NCBI RefSeq assembly: GCF_013294025.1
Contig: NZ_JABSNL010000010.1
Span: forward strand, 1-64,000
Source: Flavobacterium aeripolare
Lineage (GTDB): Bacteria > Bacteroidota > Bacteroidia > Flavobacteriales > Flavobacteriaceae
DNA length: 64,000 nucleotides
Direction: 5' to 3'
The notes beneath the pieces are model-generated. The model made no database searches and was not told the origin of the DNA. It was given only the letters and a program-made list of their open reading frames with translations. The position numbers were made by a program, and so were the translations under genes. Below, piece by piece: positions 51,667 through 60,074 of the stretch (its first letter is position 1; the number at the start of each line of letters is the position of its first letter).

Positions 51667-53427
51667 TTAAAGCAATTCTTTTTCTGAAAGTTGCTTGAGG
51701 TATAAGGATGCATAATAGCCTTCTTCATTTAGTAATTGATTATGAGTTCCTTGTTGGATAATCTTACCGTCTTCAAGAATAATTATTTTATTTGCATTCT
51801 TGGCAGAAGAAACACGATGGCTGACAATTATCGTGGTTTTGTCTTTACATATTTCGAATAAATTATTTAAAATAGTTTCTTCGGTTTCTGTATCTACTGC
51901 TGATAAACAGTCATCAAATAATAAAATTGGAGGGTTTTTTATGATTGCTCTTGCAATAGAAACACGTTGTTTTTGTCCTCCTGACAGAGTAATGCCTCGT
52001 TCTCCAAGTACTGTGTCGTATTTTTTATTAAAGCCCATGATGTTGTTATGCACCACTGCACTTTTAGCAGCAGCCATAACCTCTTCATCTGTAGCATCTT
52101 CTTTACCAAATTTTATATTGTTCTTGATAGAGTCAGAAAATAAGAAAGCATCTTGTGGGACGATACCAATATTATTACGCAAGTCGTTTAAATTCAAACT
52201 TTGTATGCTGTTATTGTCGATTTTAATACTTCCATCTGTAACATCGTATAAACGCGAAATTAAAGATAAAATACTTGATTTTCCAGAGCCAGTTTTACCA
52301 AGAATAGCAAGAGTTTCTCCTTTTTGTACTGTAAAAGATATGTTTTTTAAAGCGGTAATATTAGTATCGGCATAAGTGAAGCTTACATCGTTAAACGATA
52401 TGGCACCGTCGATAACAGAACGCTCTGGATTGTTGTTTTGAATTTCGGGTTGGATTTTTAAAAACTCATTCAATCTTTTTTGGGAAGCCTCAGCCTCTTG
52501 CACCATTGATGAAACCCATCCTAAAGATGCAACAGGCCATGTAAGCATGTTTACGTATAAGATAAACTCAGCGATCGTACCTATACTTTGAATCGTTCCA
52601 TCGATATACATCAATCCTCCAAAATATATTACCACCAAATTACTAATCCCTATAAGCGCTAGCATCAGGGGACCAAACAACGATTGCACTTTAGCAAGAT
52701 TCAAGCTCTTGCTTTTACTCTCATTAGCAAGATTCACCATGTTGTTGCTGTGTTGCTGCTCTAATGAGTAGGCTTTTATTACACGTAACCCCGAAAATAT
52801 CTCTTGTGAAAAACTAGAAACTTTAGAAAGGTATTGCTGGAAGATAGTACTTCGTTTATTGATCTCAGTACTTAATTTAAAAATACCATAAGACAATAGC
52901 GGTAGCGGCAGTAACGTGTAAGCAGTTAAACGCGGTGACACATTGTACATATAAATGATTACGATAGCAAAACGAATGATGGTATTTATACTGTACATCA
53001 CTGCAGGACCTACATACATTCTTACCTTAGAAACGTCCTCACTAATGCGATTCATCAAATCTCCTGTTCGGCTTTGCTTATAAAAGTTTTGACTCAGATT
53101 TTCATACTGTCTAAAAACTTCGTTTTTTAAATCAAATTCGATATGACGAGACATAACAATTAATGTTTGTCGCATCAAGAATGTGAGTATTCCTGCAACA
53201 ATTGTTGTGGCAACAATTAGTAAAACATTCGAAATTAACTCTTCTCTAATGACTGTTGTGGAGACCGTTTTATCTTTTGAAAACTGCTCAATAACCTTAA
53301 ATGATTGGCTGATTAATTTAGGAGTAAACAGCATGAAAATTTGAGCAATGATTGTAAATAAAATACCTAGTGAAAAACTGTATTTGTACTTAACGAAATA
53401 TTTATTTAAATAACTTAGTTCTTTCAT
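51667..53427 (-). CDS. ABC exporter, fused permease and ATPase (MdlA-like)
   Basis: 586 aa. Six membrane segments (about 17-40, 65-85, 140-160, 165-185, 250-272 and 282-305) precede an ATPase domain (345-575). Walker A GKTGSGKS lies at 377-384, signature LSGGQKQR at 481-488, Walker B ILLFDD at 501-506, H-loop SHR. The residue after Walker B is Asp (D506), not the usual catalytic Glu, as in the MdlA-type half of heterodimeric exporters. No partner half-transporter is adjacent. It probably exports a lipid, peptide or drug from the cytoplasm; substrate unknown. Confidence 0.88.
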   Translation of the reverse strand: MKELSYLNKYFVKYKYSFSLGILFTIIAQIFMLFTPKLISQSFKVIEQFSKDKTVSTTVIREELISNVLLIVATTIVAGILTFLMRQTLIVMSRHIEFDLKNEVFRQYENLSQNFYKQSRTGDLMNRISEDVSKVRMYVGPAVMYSINTIIRFAIVIIYMYNVSPRLTAYTLLPLPLLSYGIFKLSTEINKRSTIFQQYLSKVSSFSQEIFSGLRVIKAYSLEQQHSNNMVNLANESKSKSLNLAKVQSLFGPLMLALIGISNLVVIYFGGLMYIDGTIQSIGTIAEFILYVNMLTWPVASLGWVSSMVQEAEASQKRLNEFLKIQPEIQNNNPERSVIDGAISFNDVSFTYADTNITALKNISFTVQKGETLAILGKTGSGKSSILSLISRLYDVTDGSIKIDNNSIQSLNLNDLRNNIGIVPQDAFLFSDSIKNNIKFGKEDATDEEVMAAAKSAVVHNNIMGFNKKYDTVLGERGITLSGGQKQRVSIARAIIKNPPILLFDDCLSAVDTETEETILNNLFEICKDKTTIIVSHRVSSAKNANKIIILEDGKIIQQGTHNQLLNEEGYYASLYLKQLSEKELL

Positions 53428-53571
53428 TTTTTTGTGAAATTCTCTATTGAAATTGATGTTCTTTTATATAATTCTTTACAGAATTATTATTTTTTAAAAT
53501 TTTATATAAGTCCGTATTTTAGAGTAAATGCATTTTTATCATAAAAAAATGAAAGATATGCATATTTTGTG

Positions 53572-53599
53572 TAATTTTGATTTGTCTTTTTGACAAATT
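53572..53599 (+). promoter_or_regulatory. leucine dehydrogenase promoter with overlapping inverted repeat
   Basis: -7 box TAATTTTG (53572-53579) followed immediately by ATTTGTC/GACAAAT, a perfect 7-bp inverted repeat with a TTTTT spacer (53580-53598). The expected start site (about 7 nt after the box) falls in the first arm, so this could be an operator or a 5'-end hairpin. The ATG lies 31 nt further on. Confidence 0.5.
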
Positions 53600-53629
53600 C
53601 ACAATTATATCACTTTAAAATAAAGCTAT

Positions 53630-54736
53630 ATGGATGCAACTTTTGCAACTGGAAAGGACCTTCAAAAAATGGATCCAGTTTTTGGACAACTATCATTTAA
53701 TGATCACGAACAAATTGTATTTTGCAACGACAAAGATACGGGTTTAAAAGCAATTATTGGTATTCATAATTCAGTTATGGGACCTGCTTTAGGAGGTACT
53801 AGAATGTTTGATTATGCTAACGAATGGGAAGCGTTAAATGACGTTTTACGTTTGTCTCGTGGAATGACGTATAAAGCAGCAATCACAGGATTAAATATTG
53901 GTGGAGGTAAAGCAGTTATCATAGGTGACTCTAAAACTAAAAAGACACCAGAGTTAATGCGCAAATTTGGTGAATTTGTTCACGGATTAAGCGGACGTTA
54001 CATTACTGCTGAAGATGTAGGAATGGAAACGAGAGACATGGATATTGTAAGAGATGTTACTCCTTATGTAACAGGTATCTCTGAAGAAAGAGGTGGTTCA
54101 GGTAATCCTTCTCCTGTAACTGCTTATGGAGTGTACATGGGAATGAAAGCGGCTGCAAAACATAAATTTGGAACAGATTCACTGGCTGGAAAAAGAATCT
54201 TGGTTCAAGGAATTGGACATGTAGGAGAAACTCTGGTAGAATATTTGACAAAAGAAGGCGCTGTTGTAACTATCGCTGATATTAATGAAGAGAAATTATA
54301 CGAAGTAGGAAGTAAATACAACGCTACCATTTATACTGGAGCTGATTTATATACTGCTGATGTAGATATCTACGCACCATGTGCAATGGGAGCAACAATT
54401 AACGATGCAACTATCGATAAAATTAAGGCTAAAGTTATCGCTGGAGCTGCAAATAATCAGTTAGCAAACGAGGATATTCACGGTGCTAAATTGCAAGAAC
54501 GTGGCATATTATATGCTCCAGATTTCTTGATTAATGCTGGTGGAATTATCAATGTTTATGCTGAATTAGCGCATTATGGTAAAGCTGAAACCATGACAAA
54601 AACAGAGAATATCTACAATACTACGTTAGAAATTCTTGATTATGCTGTTGCAAATAGCATCACTACACATCATGCTGCACTTAAAATTGCACAAGATCGT
54701 ATTGATCAAAGAAAGCTAGAAAACAGTAAAAAATAA
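53630..54736 (+). CDS. Leucine (Glu/Leu/Phe/Val) dehydrogenase
   Basis: 368 aa. NAD-dependent oxidative deamination of leucine and other branched-chain amino acids. Substrate domain: PALGGTRM (52-59), K82 in MTYKAA and K94 in GGGKAVI; the two lysines are the binding and catalytic pair. Nucleotide domain: ILVQGIGHVGETL. GNPSPVTAYGV and the C-terminal GGIINVYAEL follow. The length and layout are those of leucine dehydrogenase rather than glutamate dehydrogenase. Monocistronic with its own terminator. Confidence 0.9.
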   Translation: MDATFATGKDLQKMDPVFGQLSFNDHEQIVFCNDKDTGLKAIIGIHNSVMGPALGGTRMFDYANEWEALNDVLRLSRGMTYKAAITGLNIGGGKAVIIGDSKTKKTPELMRKFGEFVHGLSGRYITAEDVGMETRDMDIVRDVTPYVTGISEERGGSGNPSPVTAYGVYMGMKAAAKHKFGTDSLAGKRILVQGIGHVGETLVEYLTKEGAVVTIADINEEKLYEVGSKYNATIYTGADLYTADVDIYAPCAMGATINDATIDKIKAKVIAGAANNQLANEDIHGAKLQERGILYAPDFLINAGGIINVYAELAHYGKAETMTKTENIYNTTLEILDYAVANSITTHHAALKIAQDRIDQRKLENSKK

Positions 54737-54752
54737 TTCATTATAGTTAGCT

Positions 54753-54826
54753 AGTATTCCGTGTGGTGCTTTTAAATTGATTACAAAATTGTCAATATAA
54801 GAGTGCTTACACGGAATGCTTTTTTA
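54753..54826 (+). terminator. leucine dehydrogenase terminator
   Basis: AGTATTCCGTGT pairs with ACACGGAATGCT (12 positions, one G-U) across a roughly 44-nt insert that can fold itself, followed by six T. This is larger than the other terminators here. Confidence 0.75.
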
Positions 54827-54867
54827 AAATAAGCATTTATATATTTTATTATAAAAAATGAAATTCT

Positions 54868-54875
54868 TATTTTTG
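54868..54875 (+). promoter_or_regulatory. nusB promoter, -7 box
   Basis: TATTTTTGCACCC, an excellent flavobacterial -7 box, 29 nt before the GTG start of nusB. Confidence 0.65.
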
Positions 54876-54904
54876 CACCCTAATTTAATAAAAGTTCTTA
54901 CAAG

Positions 54905-55849
54905 GTGGTAAATAGAAGACACATTCGCGTGAAGGTGATGCAATCCATTTATGCGATGCATCAAAATGGTTCAGATAACTTAGAGAAAGAAGAAAAATTT
55001 CTTTTCTACAGTATCGACAATATTCAAGATTTATACCTTACGATGATTTCTTCCTTAATGGAAATCTGTAAAAAAGAGGCTGAGTTTTTACATAAATCAA
55101 GCCTTAAACACCTTGCAACTCCGCAAGAACGTAAACCTAATGAAAAATTTGTAAAGAATAGTATCTTTCAAATTCTTGCCGAAAACAATTCTTTAAGTAT
55201 TGCTTTAGAAACAAGAAAAATTGATGCATGGACTCTTCATGAAGATTATATCTCGTTGTTATTGACTGCCATTAAAGCAAGTTCATATTACATCGACTAT
55301 ATGAGTAAAGAAGGTTCAACATTTGAAGAAGATAGACAGCTTATTGCAAATCTTTTTGGTGAAGTTATTGCTCCTAATGAAAAGTTATATGAGTTCTTAG
55401 AAGATGATCAATTAACTTGGATAGATGATATTCCATTAGTAAATACGCAAATTTTAAAGCAGCTGAAATCAATGAAGCCTATCATGGATGATGATTTTAC
55501 TGTACCAAAAGTGTATAAAGATGCAGAAGATAAAGCATTTGTAAAAGATTTGTTTCGAAAAACTATTTTGAACGAATCAGAACTTGCAAAAGAATTTGTA
55601 GACAAAACACCAAACTGGGATAGCGAAAGAATTGCTGAGGTAGATACAATCATTTTGAAAATGGCTATCTGCGAATTTTTAAAATTCCCATCAATTCCAG
55701 TAAAAGTTACTTTAAATGAATATTTAGAGCTTGCAAAAGAATACTCTACTCCAAAAAGTAGTATTTTTATCAACGGAATTCTAGATAATCTAGTTAAAGA
55801 ATTAGAATCGAATAAAAAAATGCAGAAAACCGGTCGTGGTTTAATGTAA
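54905..55849 (+). CDS. nusB: Transcription antitermination factor NusB (long form)
   Basis: 314 aa, about twice the length of E. coli NusB. The helical NusB domain lies in the C-terminal half (about 190-300; FRKTILNESELAKEFVDKTPNWDSER and EVDTIILKMAICEFLKFPSIPVKVTLNEYLELAKEYSTPKSS, split over several segments), with the terminal FINGILDNLVKEL. The N-terminal ~180 residues start MVNRRHIRVKVMQSIYAMHQ, a NusB-like first helix, and continue with an extra helical region typical of Bacteroidota. The start codon is GTG; no better ATG fits before the -7 box. Likely operon with yajC downstream (30-nt gap). Confidence 0.87.
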   Translation: MVNRRHIRVKVMQSIYAMHQNGSDNLEKEEKFLFYSIDNIQDLYLTMISSLMEICKKEAEFLHKSSLKHLATPQERKPNEKFVKNSIFQILAENNSLSIALETRKIDAWTLHEDYISLLLTAIKASSYYIDYMSKEGSTFEEDRQLIANLFGEVIAPNEKLYEFLEDDQLTWIDDIPLVNTQILKQLKSMKPIMDDDFTVPKVYKDAEDKAFVKDLFRKTILNESELAKEFVDKTPNWDSERIAEVDTIILKMAICEFLKFPSIPVKVTLNEYLELAKEYSTPKSSIFINGILDNLVKELESNKKMQKTGRGLM

Positions 55850-55879
55850 TATTAATAAACAAAAACAGAATTTAAAACT

Positions 55880-56152
55880 ATGGAAAACTTAACTCAATTT
55901 GCGCCTTTTATTTTAATGTTTGTAGTAATCTATTTCTTTATGATTAGACCACAACAAAAAAGAGCAAAAAACGAAAAAGAGTTTGAAAGCACTTTAAAAG
56001 TAGGGGATAAAATTATTACTAAAAGTGGTTTACACGGAAGAGTAGCTGAATTATCAGAAGGTACTGTAGTTATTGAAACTATGGCTGGAAAGTTAAAAAT
56101 GGAGCGTTCTTCAATTTCAATGGAAATGAGTGCTGCTTTAGCAAAAAAATAA
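55880..56152 (+). CDS. yajC: Sec translocon accessory subunit YajC
   Basis: 90 aa. One membrane helix (about 5-24, FAPFILMFVVIYFFMIRP) is followed by a cytosolic domain with QQKRAKNEKEFE and VGDKIITKSGLHGRVAEL. It associates with SecDF and the Sec channel. It follows nusB by 30 nt and ends at a bidirectional terminator. Confidence 0.93.
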   Translation: MENLTQFAPFILMFVVIYFFMIRPQQKRAKNEKEFESTLKVGDKIITKSGLHGRVAELSEGTVVIETMAGKLKMERSSISMEMSAALAKK

Positions 56153-56165
56153 TTTCAGTATTTGA

Positions 56166-56202
56166 AATAAAAAAAACCGATGTGCAAACATCGGTTTTTT
56201 TT
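56166..56202. terminator. Bidirectional terminator between yajC and the histidine kinase
   Basis: A perfect 12-bp stem AAAAACCGATGT / ACATCGGTTTTT with a 4-nt loop and A/T runs on both sides. Confidence 0.88.
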
Positions 56203-56206
56203 GTTT

Positions 56207-57676
56207 TTATGAACTGCATTTCAGTCTGAAAATAAAACTACTTCCTTTCCCTTCGGCGCTCTGTACTTCGAGCGTGCCATCATGAAGATCAAGTATTTTT
56301 TTAACAATAGCTAATCCTAATCCGGTACTGTTTTTTATATCACTATAATTATCAGATCGGTAGTATCTAGCAAAAATACGTTCTCGATCTTTATCAGGAA
56401 TACCAATACCATTATCGCTTATCGAAATCTTGACATGATCGTTGTGGCATTTCTCTGTAACAATAGTGATGTGTCCGTTTTCAGGCGTAAATTTAATCGC
56501 ATTGTCAAGTAAATTTTGAATCACTCTTTCGATTAAAGAAATATCTGCAAATACAGGTGCTAATTCTTTCGATAAAAAAGTTTCGATTGTGATGTTCTTT
56601 GTCTTAGCAATAAGGTTGTATTTAGTACCAATATCATTTACTAATTCACTGATGATAAAATTTTCTTTCTCTGGTTTTATTTGGTTTGCTTCTAATTTTG
56701 ATAATTCGAACAATTCATTTACCAGTTTTTCTAACTTTTCTGAGCTCTTACTCACCGTGTCGATGTATCGCTTTCGTTCTTCGGCAGATATCGAGTTTTC
56801 TTTAATTTGCAATGTTTCGAGGTAGCCTCTAATGATTGCTATAGGTGTTCGTAAATCATGAGAAACATTGGCAATTAATTCTCTTCTTAAGTTTTCTACT
56901 TCTTTGAGCTTATTAATGTTATTCGTTAAAATGTCGGCCATTTCATTGAAAATTTCTGCTAATGGTTTTTCGCTTCCAATGGTTTTTAAATCAACTCTAG
57001 CGGTTAACTCCCCTTGCTTAAATTGCTGCATGACATGAAGAATCTTACTGTAATTTCGAGTAATAGTATTAATAATTAGAAGCCCAATTGCAAAAGTAAA
57101 AAATAAAGTTACTCCCATGGTTCGGTAGCTAATTTGCAGTAAGTAGCTAGTGAAAAGTGCGTCAGTATTTGGTTTCTCCTTCTCGCCATTTAAAACGACA
57201 TAAATATAAGCGTACAGCATATTATTCATGGTTAAGGGGTGCGCAGAGAAAGCTTTTTGGGTGGTAGGATTTAGCGGATCATCTCCCTTAATAAATTTCT
57301 CTTCTTTATCATTTATAAATGTTTTTATAGGTGTTAGATTAACAGTAGTCGCTACTAAATTCTTCTCTGGTGGATACCATGCTAGAATTTTCCCAGCAGG
57401 ATCAACAAGATATACCTCAAGATTGGGATTGATTGCTCTTACGTGGTGGAACATTTCGTTAAGAGCGGGCTTGATAACTTGGCCATTATAGAAAGGAGTA
57501 GAGTTCTCTATAATATTTTTAGCAGTATCTCGATTCAAGCGTTGGTCTACTTCCTCTAAATATTCTGTAGAATATTTATAACTAATGTAAATATGAACAA
57601 CACCTACAGTTGCAAGGAGAAAGAAAAAAACTACCGATATTTTCCAAAATAATGGATTAAACTTTTTTTGTTCCAT
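56207..57676 (-). CDS. Sensor histidine kinase
   Basis: 489 aa. Two membrane helices (about 13-33 and 188-207) bracket an extracytoplasmic sensor of about 150 residues. HAMP (about 205-255), HisKA with H273 (VSHDLRTPIA), and a C-terminal HATPase with N-box QNLLDNAIKF, G1 DNGIGIPDK and G2 TGLGLAIVKK. It phosphorylates the response regulator encoded just upstream; the pair is separated by 2 nt. The signal is unknown. Confidence 0.92.
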   Translation of the reverse strand: MEQKKFNPLFWKISVVFFFLLATVGVVHIYISYKYSTEYLEEVDQRLNRDTAKNIIENSTPFYNGQVIKPALNEMFHHVRAINPNLEVYLVDPAGKILAWYPPEKNLVATTVNLTPIKTFINDKEEKFIKGDDPLNPTTQKAFSAHPLTMNNMLYAYIYVVLNGEKEKPNTDALFTSYLLQISYRTMGVTLFFTFAIGLLIINTITRNYSKILHVMQQFKQGELTARVDLKTIGSEKPLAEIFNEMADILTNNINKLKEVENLRRELIANVSHDLRTPIAIIRGYLETLQIKENSISAEERKRYIDTVSKSSEKLEKLVNELFELSKLEANQIKPEKENFIISELVNDIGTKYNLIAKTKNITIETFLSKELAPVFADISLIERVIQNLLDNAIKFTPENGHITIVTEKCHNDHVKISISDNGIGIPDKDRERIFARYYRSDNYSDIKNSTGLGLAIVKKILDLHDGTLEVQSAEGKGSSFIFRLKCSS

Positions 57677-57678
57677 GG

Positions 57679-58380
57679 TTATATTATTTCATCTGAAAAT
57701 CTGTAACCAATACCCCAAGTAGTTAATATAAATTTTGGATTGGTTAGATTGGATTCTATTTTTGTTCGAAGGCGGTTAATATGTGAGTTCACCGTATGCT
57801 CGTATCCTGAAAACTCATAACCCCATACTGTGTTTAACAGTGTTTCTCGAGAGTAACTAATACCAGGATTAGACATGAATAAGTGCAGCAAGTCAAACTC
57901 TTTAGGGGTAAGATCTACTACTTCGTCTTCTAGCGTTACCTTTCTTTTTAGCGTATCCATCGTTAAATTATGGCGTTGTAGTATTTCAGGTACGGGTAGG
58001 GGTTCAGGAGTAGACATTTCGTTGCGTCTAATTAGCGCTTTTACTCTTGCTATAAACTCCCTGATACTAAATGGTTTTGTCAAGTAATCATCGGCTCCTG
58101 TTTCTAGACCTATGATTTTGTCAATTTCTTCACTGCGCGCCGTAAGCATCATGATAGGTGTGGTATTTTTTTCGGCTCTAATGCGTTTGCATATTTCGAT
58201 ACCGTTGATATCTGGTAACATTAAGTCTAAAATGATAACATCATAATGATTTGCTTTCACAAGATCTAAGCCGTCAAAACCGGTGTATGCCTTTGTTAAT
58301 TCAGCATGGATGTCTTTCAAGTGAATTTCAACGAGTTCAACAATGGCAGGATCGTCTTCGATAATTAAAATGTTTTTCAT
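57679..58380 (-). CDS. OmpR-family response regulator
   Basis: 233 aa. Receiver domain with D52 as phosphoacceptor (VIILDLMLPD), acidic D9/D10 and K in TKPFS; C-terminal winged-helix DNA-binding domain (about 140-230, LTPKEFDLLHLFMSNPG, SRETLLNTVWGYEFSGYEHTV). It is the first gene of the pair with the histidine kinase. It lies 91 nt from the outer-membrane protein gene upstream, same strand, so it may control the OMP/DM13 genes, which is inference. Confidence 0.92.
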   Translation of the reverse strand: MKNILIIEDDPAIVELVEIHLKDIHAELTKAYTGFDGLDLVKANHYDVIILDLMLPDINGIEICKRIRAEKNTTPIMMLTARSEEIDKIIGLETGADDYLTKPFSIREFIARVKALIRRNEMSTPEPLPVPEILQRHNLTMDTLKRKVTLEDEVVDLTPKEFDLLHLFMSNPGISYSRETLLNTVWGYEFSGYEHTVNSHINRLRTKIESNLTNPKFILTTWGIGYRFSDEII

Positions 58381-58471
58381 ATTCTTTATGGTTACGTATT
58401 GATGCGCGCTAATGGGAGTAGGATGATAGTAATGGTAAAATACAACTATTTATTTTATTTAAACAAAGCTT

Positions 58472-59329
58472 TTATTTTTTTTGGTAGACAATCCCAAAGG
58501 AAAGAATGTTGTTAGCGTAAACATTTTTTGCCTTTACTATGGCACTGTTTGTATTAAAATATTGAGCAGTGATACCAAAATTTTTGCCTAATTCATACAT
58601 TCCGCCTACTGATACGGCAGTGTAGGTCGTACCGTCTCCTCTAATAAAATCTGCAAATTGAGGTCCTTTACCTACGCCTGTTTGTATGATTAGCTTGCTA
58701 TTTAACCACAACTTGTCGAATGCTTTGTAGCCTGCTTCAACTCCAGATTGAAACTGGTTTTGAAAATCACGCTCTTGATATTTCGTTCTATAATTGAAAG
58801 CGCTAAACGCACTTGCGTATAATTTTGAAGGTATAAAAGAGTGAGAAACAGCTAGTGTCGTCCACACATTAAATTCGCCATCTCCTGATGGTAAGTTAAT
58901 TTGATCTAATGGGTTTTGCTTGTTAGTAGCAAAATTATTGGCTTTACCAGTAGGTAATTCTGGAGCGATAGAAATAGATAACGGAAACGATTTTTGAAGT
59001 AATTGGTACTTTAGCTCTAATCGCACATCACCAAAACCGCTAACGTTATTTGTGGTTTCGTAACCATTTTGTTTAAATAACGGGATAGATGTAATTGCTG
59101 TTAAGCGATCAGTAATTCCGTACTCACCATAAATGGAAGCTGCTTTTTGAGAGAATTCACTTGTTTTGATGCTTTTTCCATCGTTGTTTCTAAAGTCGGT
59201 TGATTTATACGAACTATAATCTAATTTAAAGAAGTAGTCATTTTTTGCTTTTGTCCAGCCACTTTGTGCATTTGTTTGTATCGATAAGGTAATAGCAAAT
59301 AGTAAAAATATAGTAGAAATTTTTTTCAT
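58472..59329 (-). CDS. Outer-membrane beta-barrel protein, transporter-like
   Basis: 285 aa with a signal peptide (MKKISTIFLLFAITLSIQTNAQ). The body alternates short polar/aromatic strands (DYFFKLDYSSYK, YGEYGITDRLTAITSIPLF, FGDVRLELKYQLL and ILSFGIVYQKK), as in the outer-membrane proteins of the phenol-degradation MetA-pathway family and related porins, although the specific family is uncertain. The ATG at 59329 is chosen over 59377 for a clean signal peptide. A terminator lies upstream between it and the DM13 gene. Confidence 0.75.
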   Translation of the reverse strand: MKKISTIFLLFAITLSIQTNAQSGWTKAKNDYFFKLDYSSYKSTDFRNNDGKSIKTSEFSQKAASIYGEYGITDRLTAITSIPLFKQNGYETTNNVSGFGDVRLELKYQLLQKSFPLSISIAPELPTGKANNFATNKQNPLDQINLPSGDGEFNVWTTLAVSHSFIPSKLYASAFSAFNYRTKYQERDFQNQFQSGVEAGYKAFDKLWLNSKLIIQTGVGKGPQFADFIRGDGTTYTAVSVGGMYELGKNFGITAQYFNTNSAIVKAKNVYANNILSFGIVYQKK

Positions 59330-59350
59330 GTCGTGTGATTTTATTTTAAA

Positions 59351-59392
59351 AACAAAAGACATTGATAGCGTAATCAATGTCTTTTGTTTGAA
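59351..59392 (-). terminator. Terminator between DM13 gene and outer-membrane protein gene
   Basis: A perfect 16-bp stem AACAAAAGACATTGAT / ATCAATGTCTTTTGTT with a 6-nt loop, ending in U-rich sequence on the minus strand. It lies in the 74-nt gap between two co-directional genes, so some read-through to the OMP gene is possible. Confidence 0.8.
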
Positions 59393-59403
59393 GAAAGTTT
59401 ATT

Positions 59404-59868
59404 TTATTTTAATAACCCATTTCCAAACGGTATGTTTGCAGAACCACACCATACGATTACGTAATCTAAACCTGCAGGTATTGCTCCGTCAACTTTGTAA
59501 AAAGCCTCACCGTTTTTACTAACAATTCCAATTAATTTTAAATCAGGATTTCCTGTTCCTGGGCTTGCTGTAAAAGTAGCTGTTCTTGACAGGTAAATTG
59601 TTGCAGTACCAGTTCCTAGTTCTGTTGTAAAATCTGAACCTAAGTGTACAAAAGTAGTGTTGCTGTTATCGACACCAGTTTCAATTAAACCTTTTGTAGG
59701 TGTGCCATTTTGAGCTGTTAGAGTTCCTGCTTTTGAAACAGTAAAAGCGCCTACTGGACTTGCTGTGTCTACTTGTACTTCTACAGTTTCATTGTTGTCA
59801 GAAGAACAAGCAACAGTTGAAATTGAAACTAAAGCTAATGCGATCATTGTAGTAAAAATTCTTTTCAT
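59404..59868 (-). CDS. DM13-domain lipoprotein
   Basis: 154 aa. Lipoprotein signal MKRIFTTMIALALVSISTVAC (lipid Cys 21; the last Cys is the lipobox). The rest fits a DM13 domain: AFTVSKAGTLTAQNGTP, FVHLGSDFTTELGTGTATIYLS, NPDLKLIGIVSKNGEAFYKV and the conserved end DYVIVWCGSANIPFGNGLL with C141. DM13 domains are predicted to have redox or ligand-binding roles, since the Cys in VWC is nearly invariant; no activity is established here. The ATG at 59868 is chosen over 59967 because the extra 33 residues have no signal-like character. Confidence 0.82.
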   Translation of the reverse strand: MKRIFTTMIALALVSISTVACSSDNNETVEVQVDTASPVGAFTVSKAGTLTAQNGTPTKGLIETGVDNSNTTFVHLGSDFTTELGTGTATIYLSRTATFTASPGTGNPDLKLIGIVSKNGEAFYKVDGAIPAGLDYVIVWCGSANIPFGNGLLK

Positions 59869-60009
59869 AATTCTAATTTTAAGTTTGTGATTAATTTCAT
59901 TGATGCAAATATCATCGAGAAGTATCACGAAAATGTTCTGAAAGAATAACAAAAGAATATTTCTCACATATTACAGTAAAAAAGCCTGCATTAGCCGAGA
60001 TTTTGAATA

Positions 60010-60049
60010 AAAAAAAGCCAATCAGTACCTTTACTGATTGGCTTTTTGT
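60010..60049 (-). terminator. pepT terminator
   Basis: A 16-bp stem AAAAAGCCAATCAGTA / TACTGATTGGCTTTTT with a CCTT loop. It lies 25 nt past pepT. Confidence 0.9.
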
Positions 60050-60074
60050 AGGATTAAAGTAAAATAATTGAGAA

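Noticed and set aside
51800..52375. A 191-codon open frame on the plus strand, antisense to the ABC exporter
   Set aside because: It lies wholly inside a well-supported ATPase domain on the other strand, and its translation shows no recognisable fold; long antisense frames arise by chance here.
53579..53599. Hairpin before leucine dehydrogenase as a terminator for an upstream gene
   Set aside because: No T run follows, the upstream gene points away, and it lies on the promoter.
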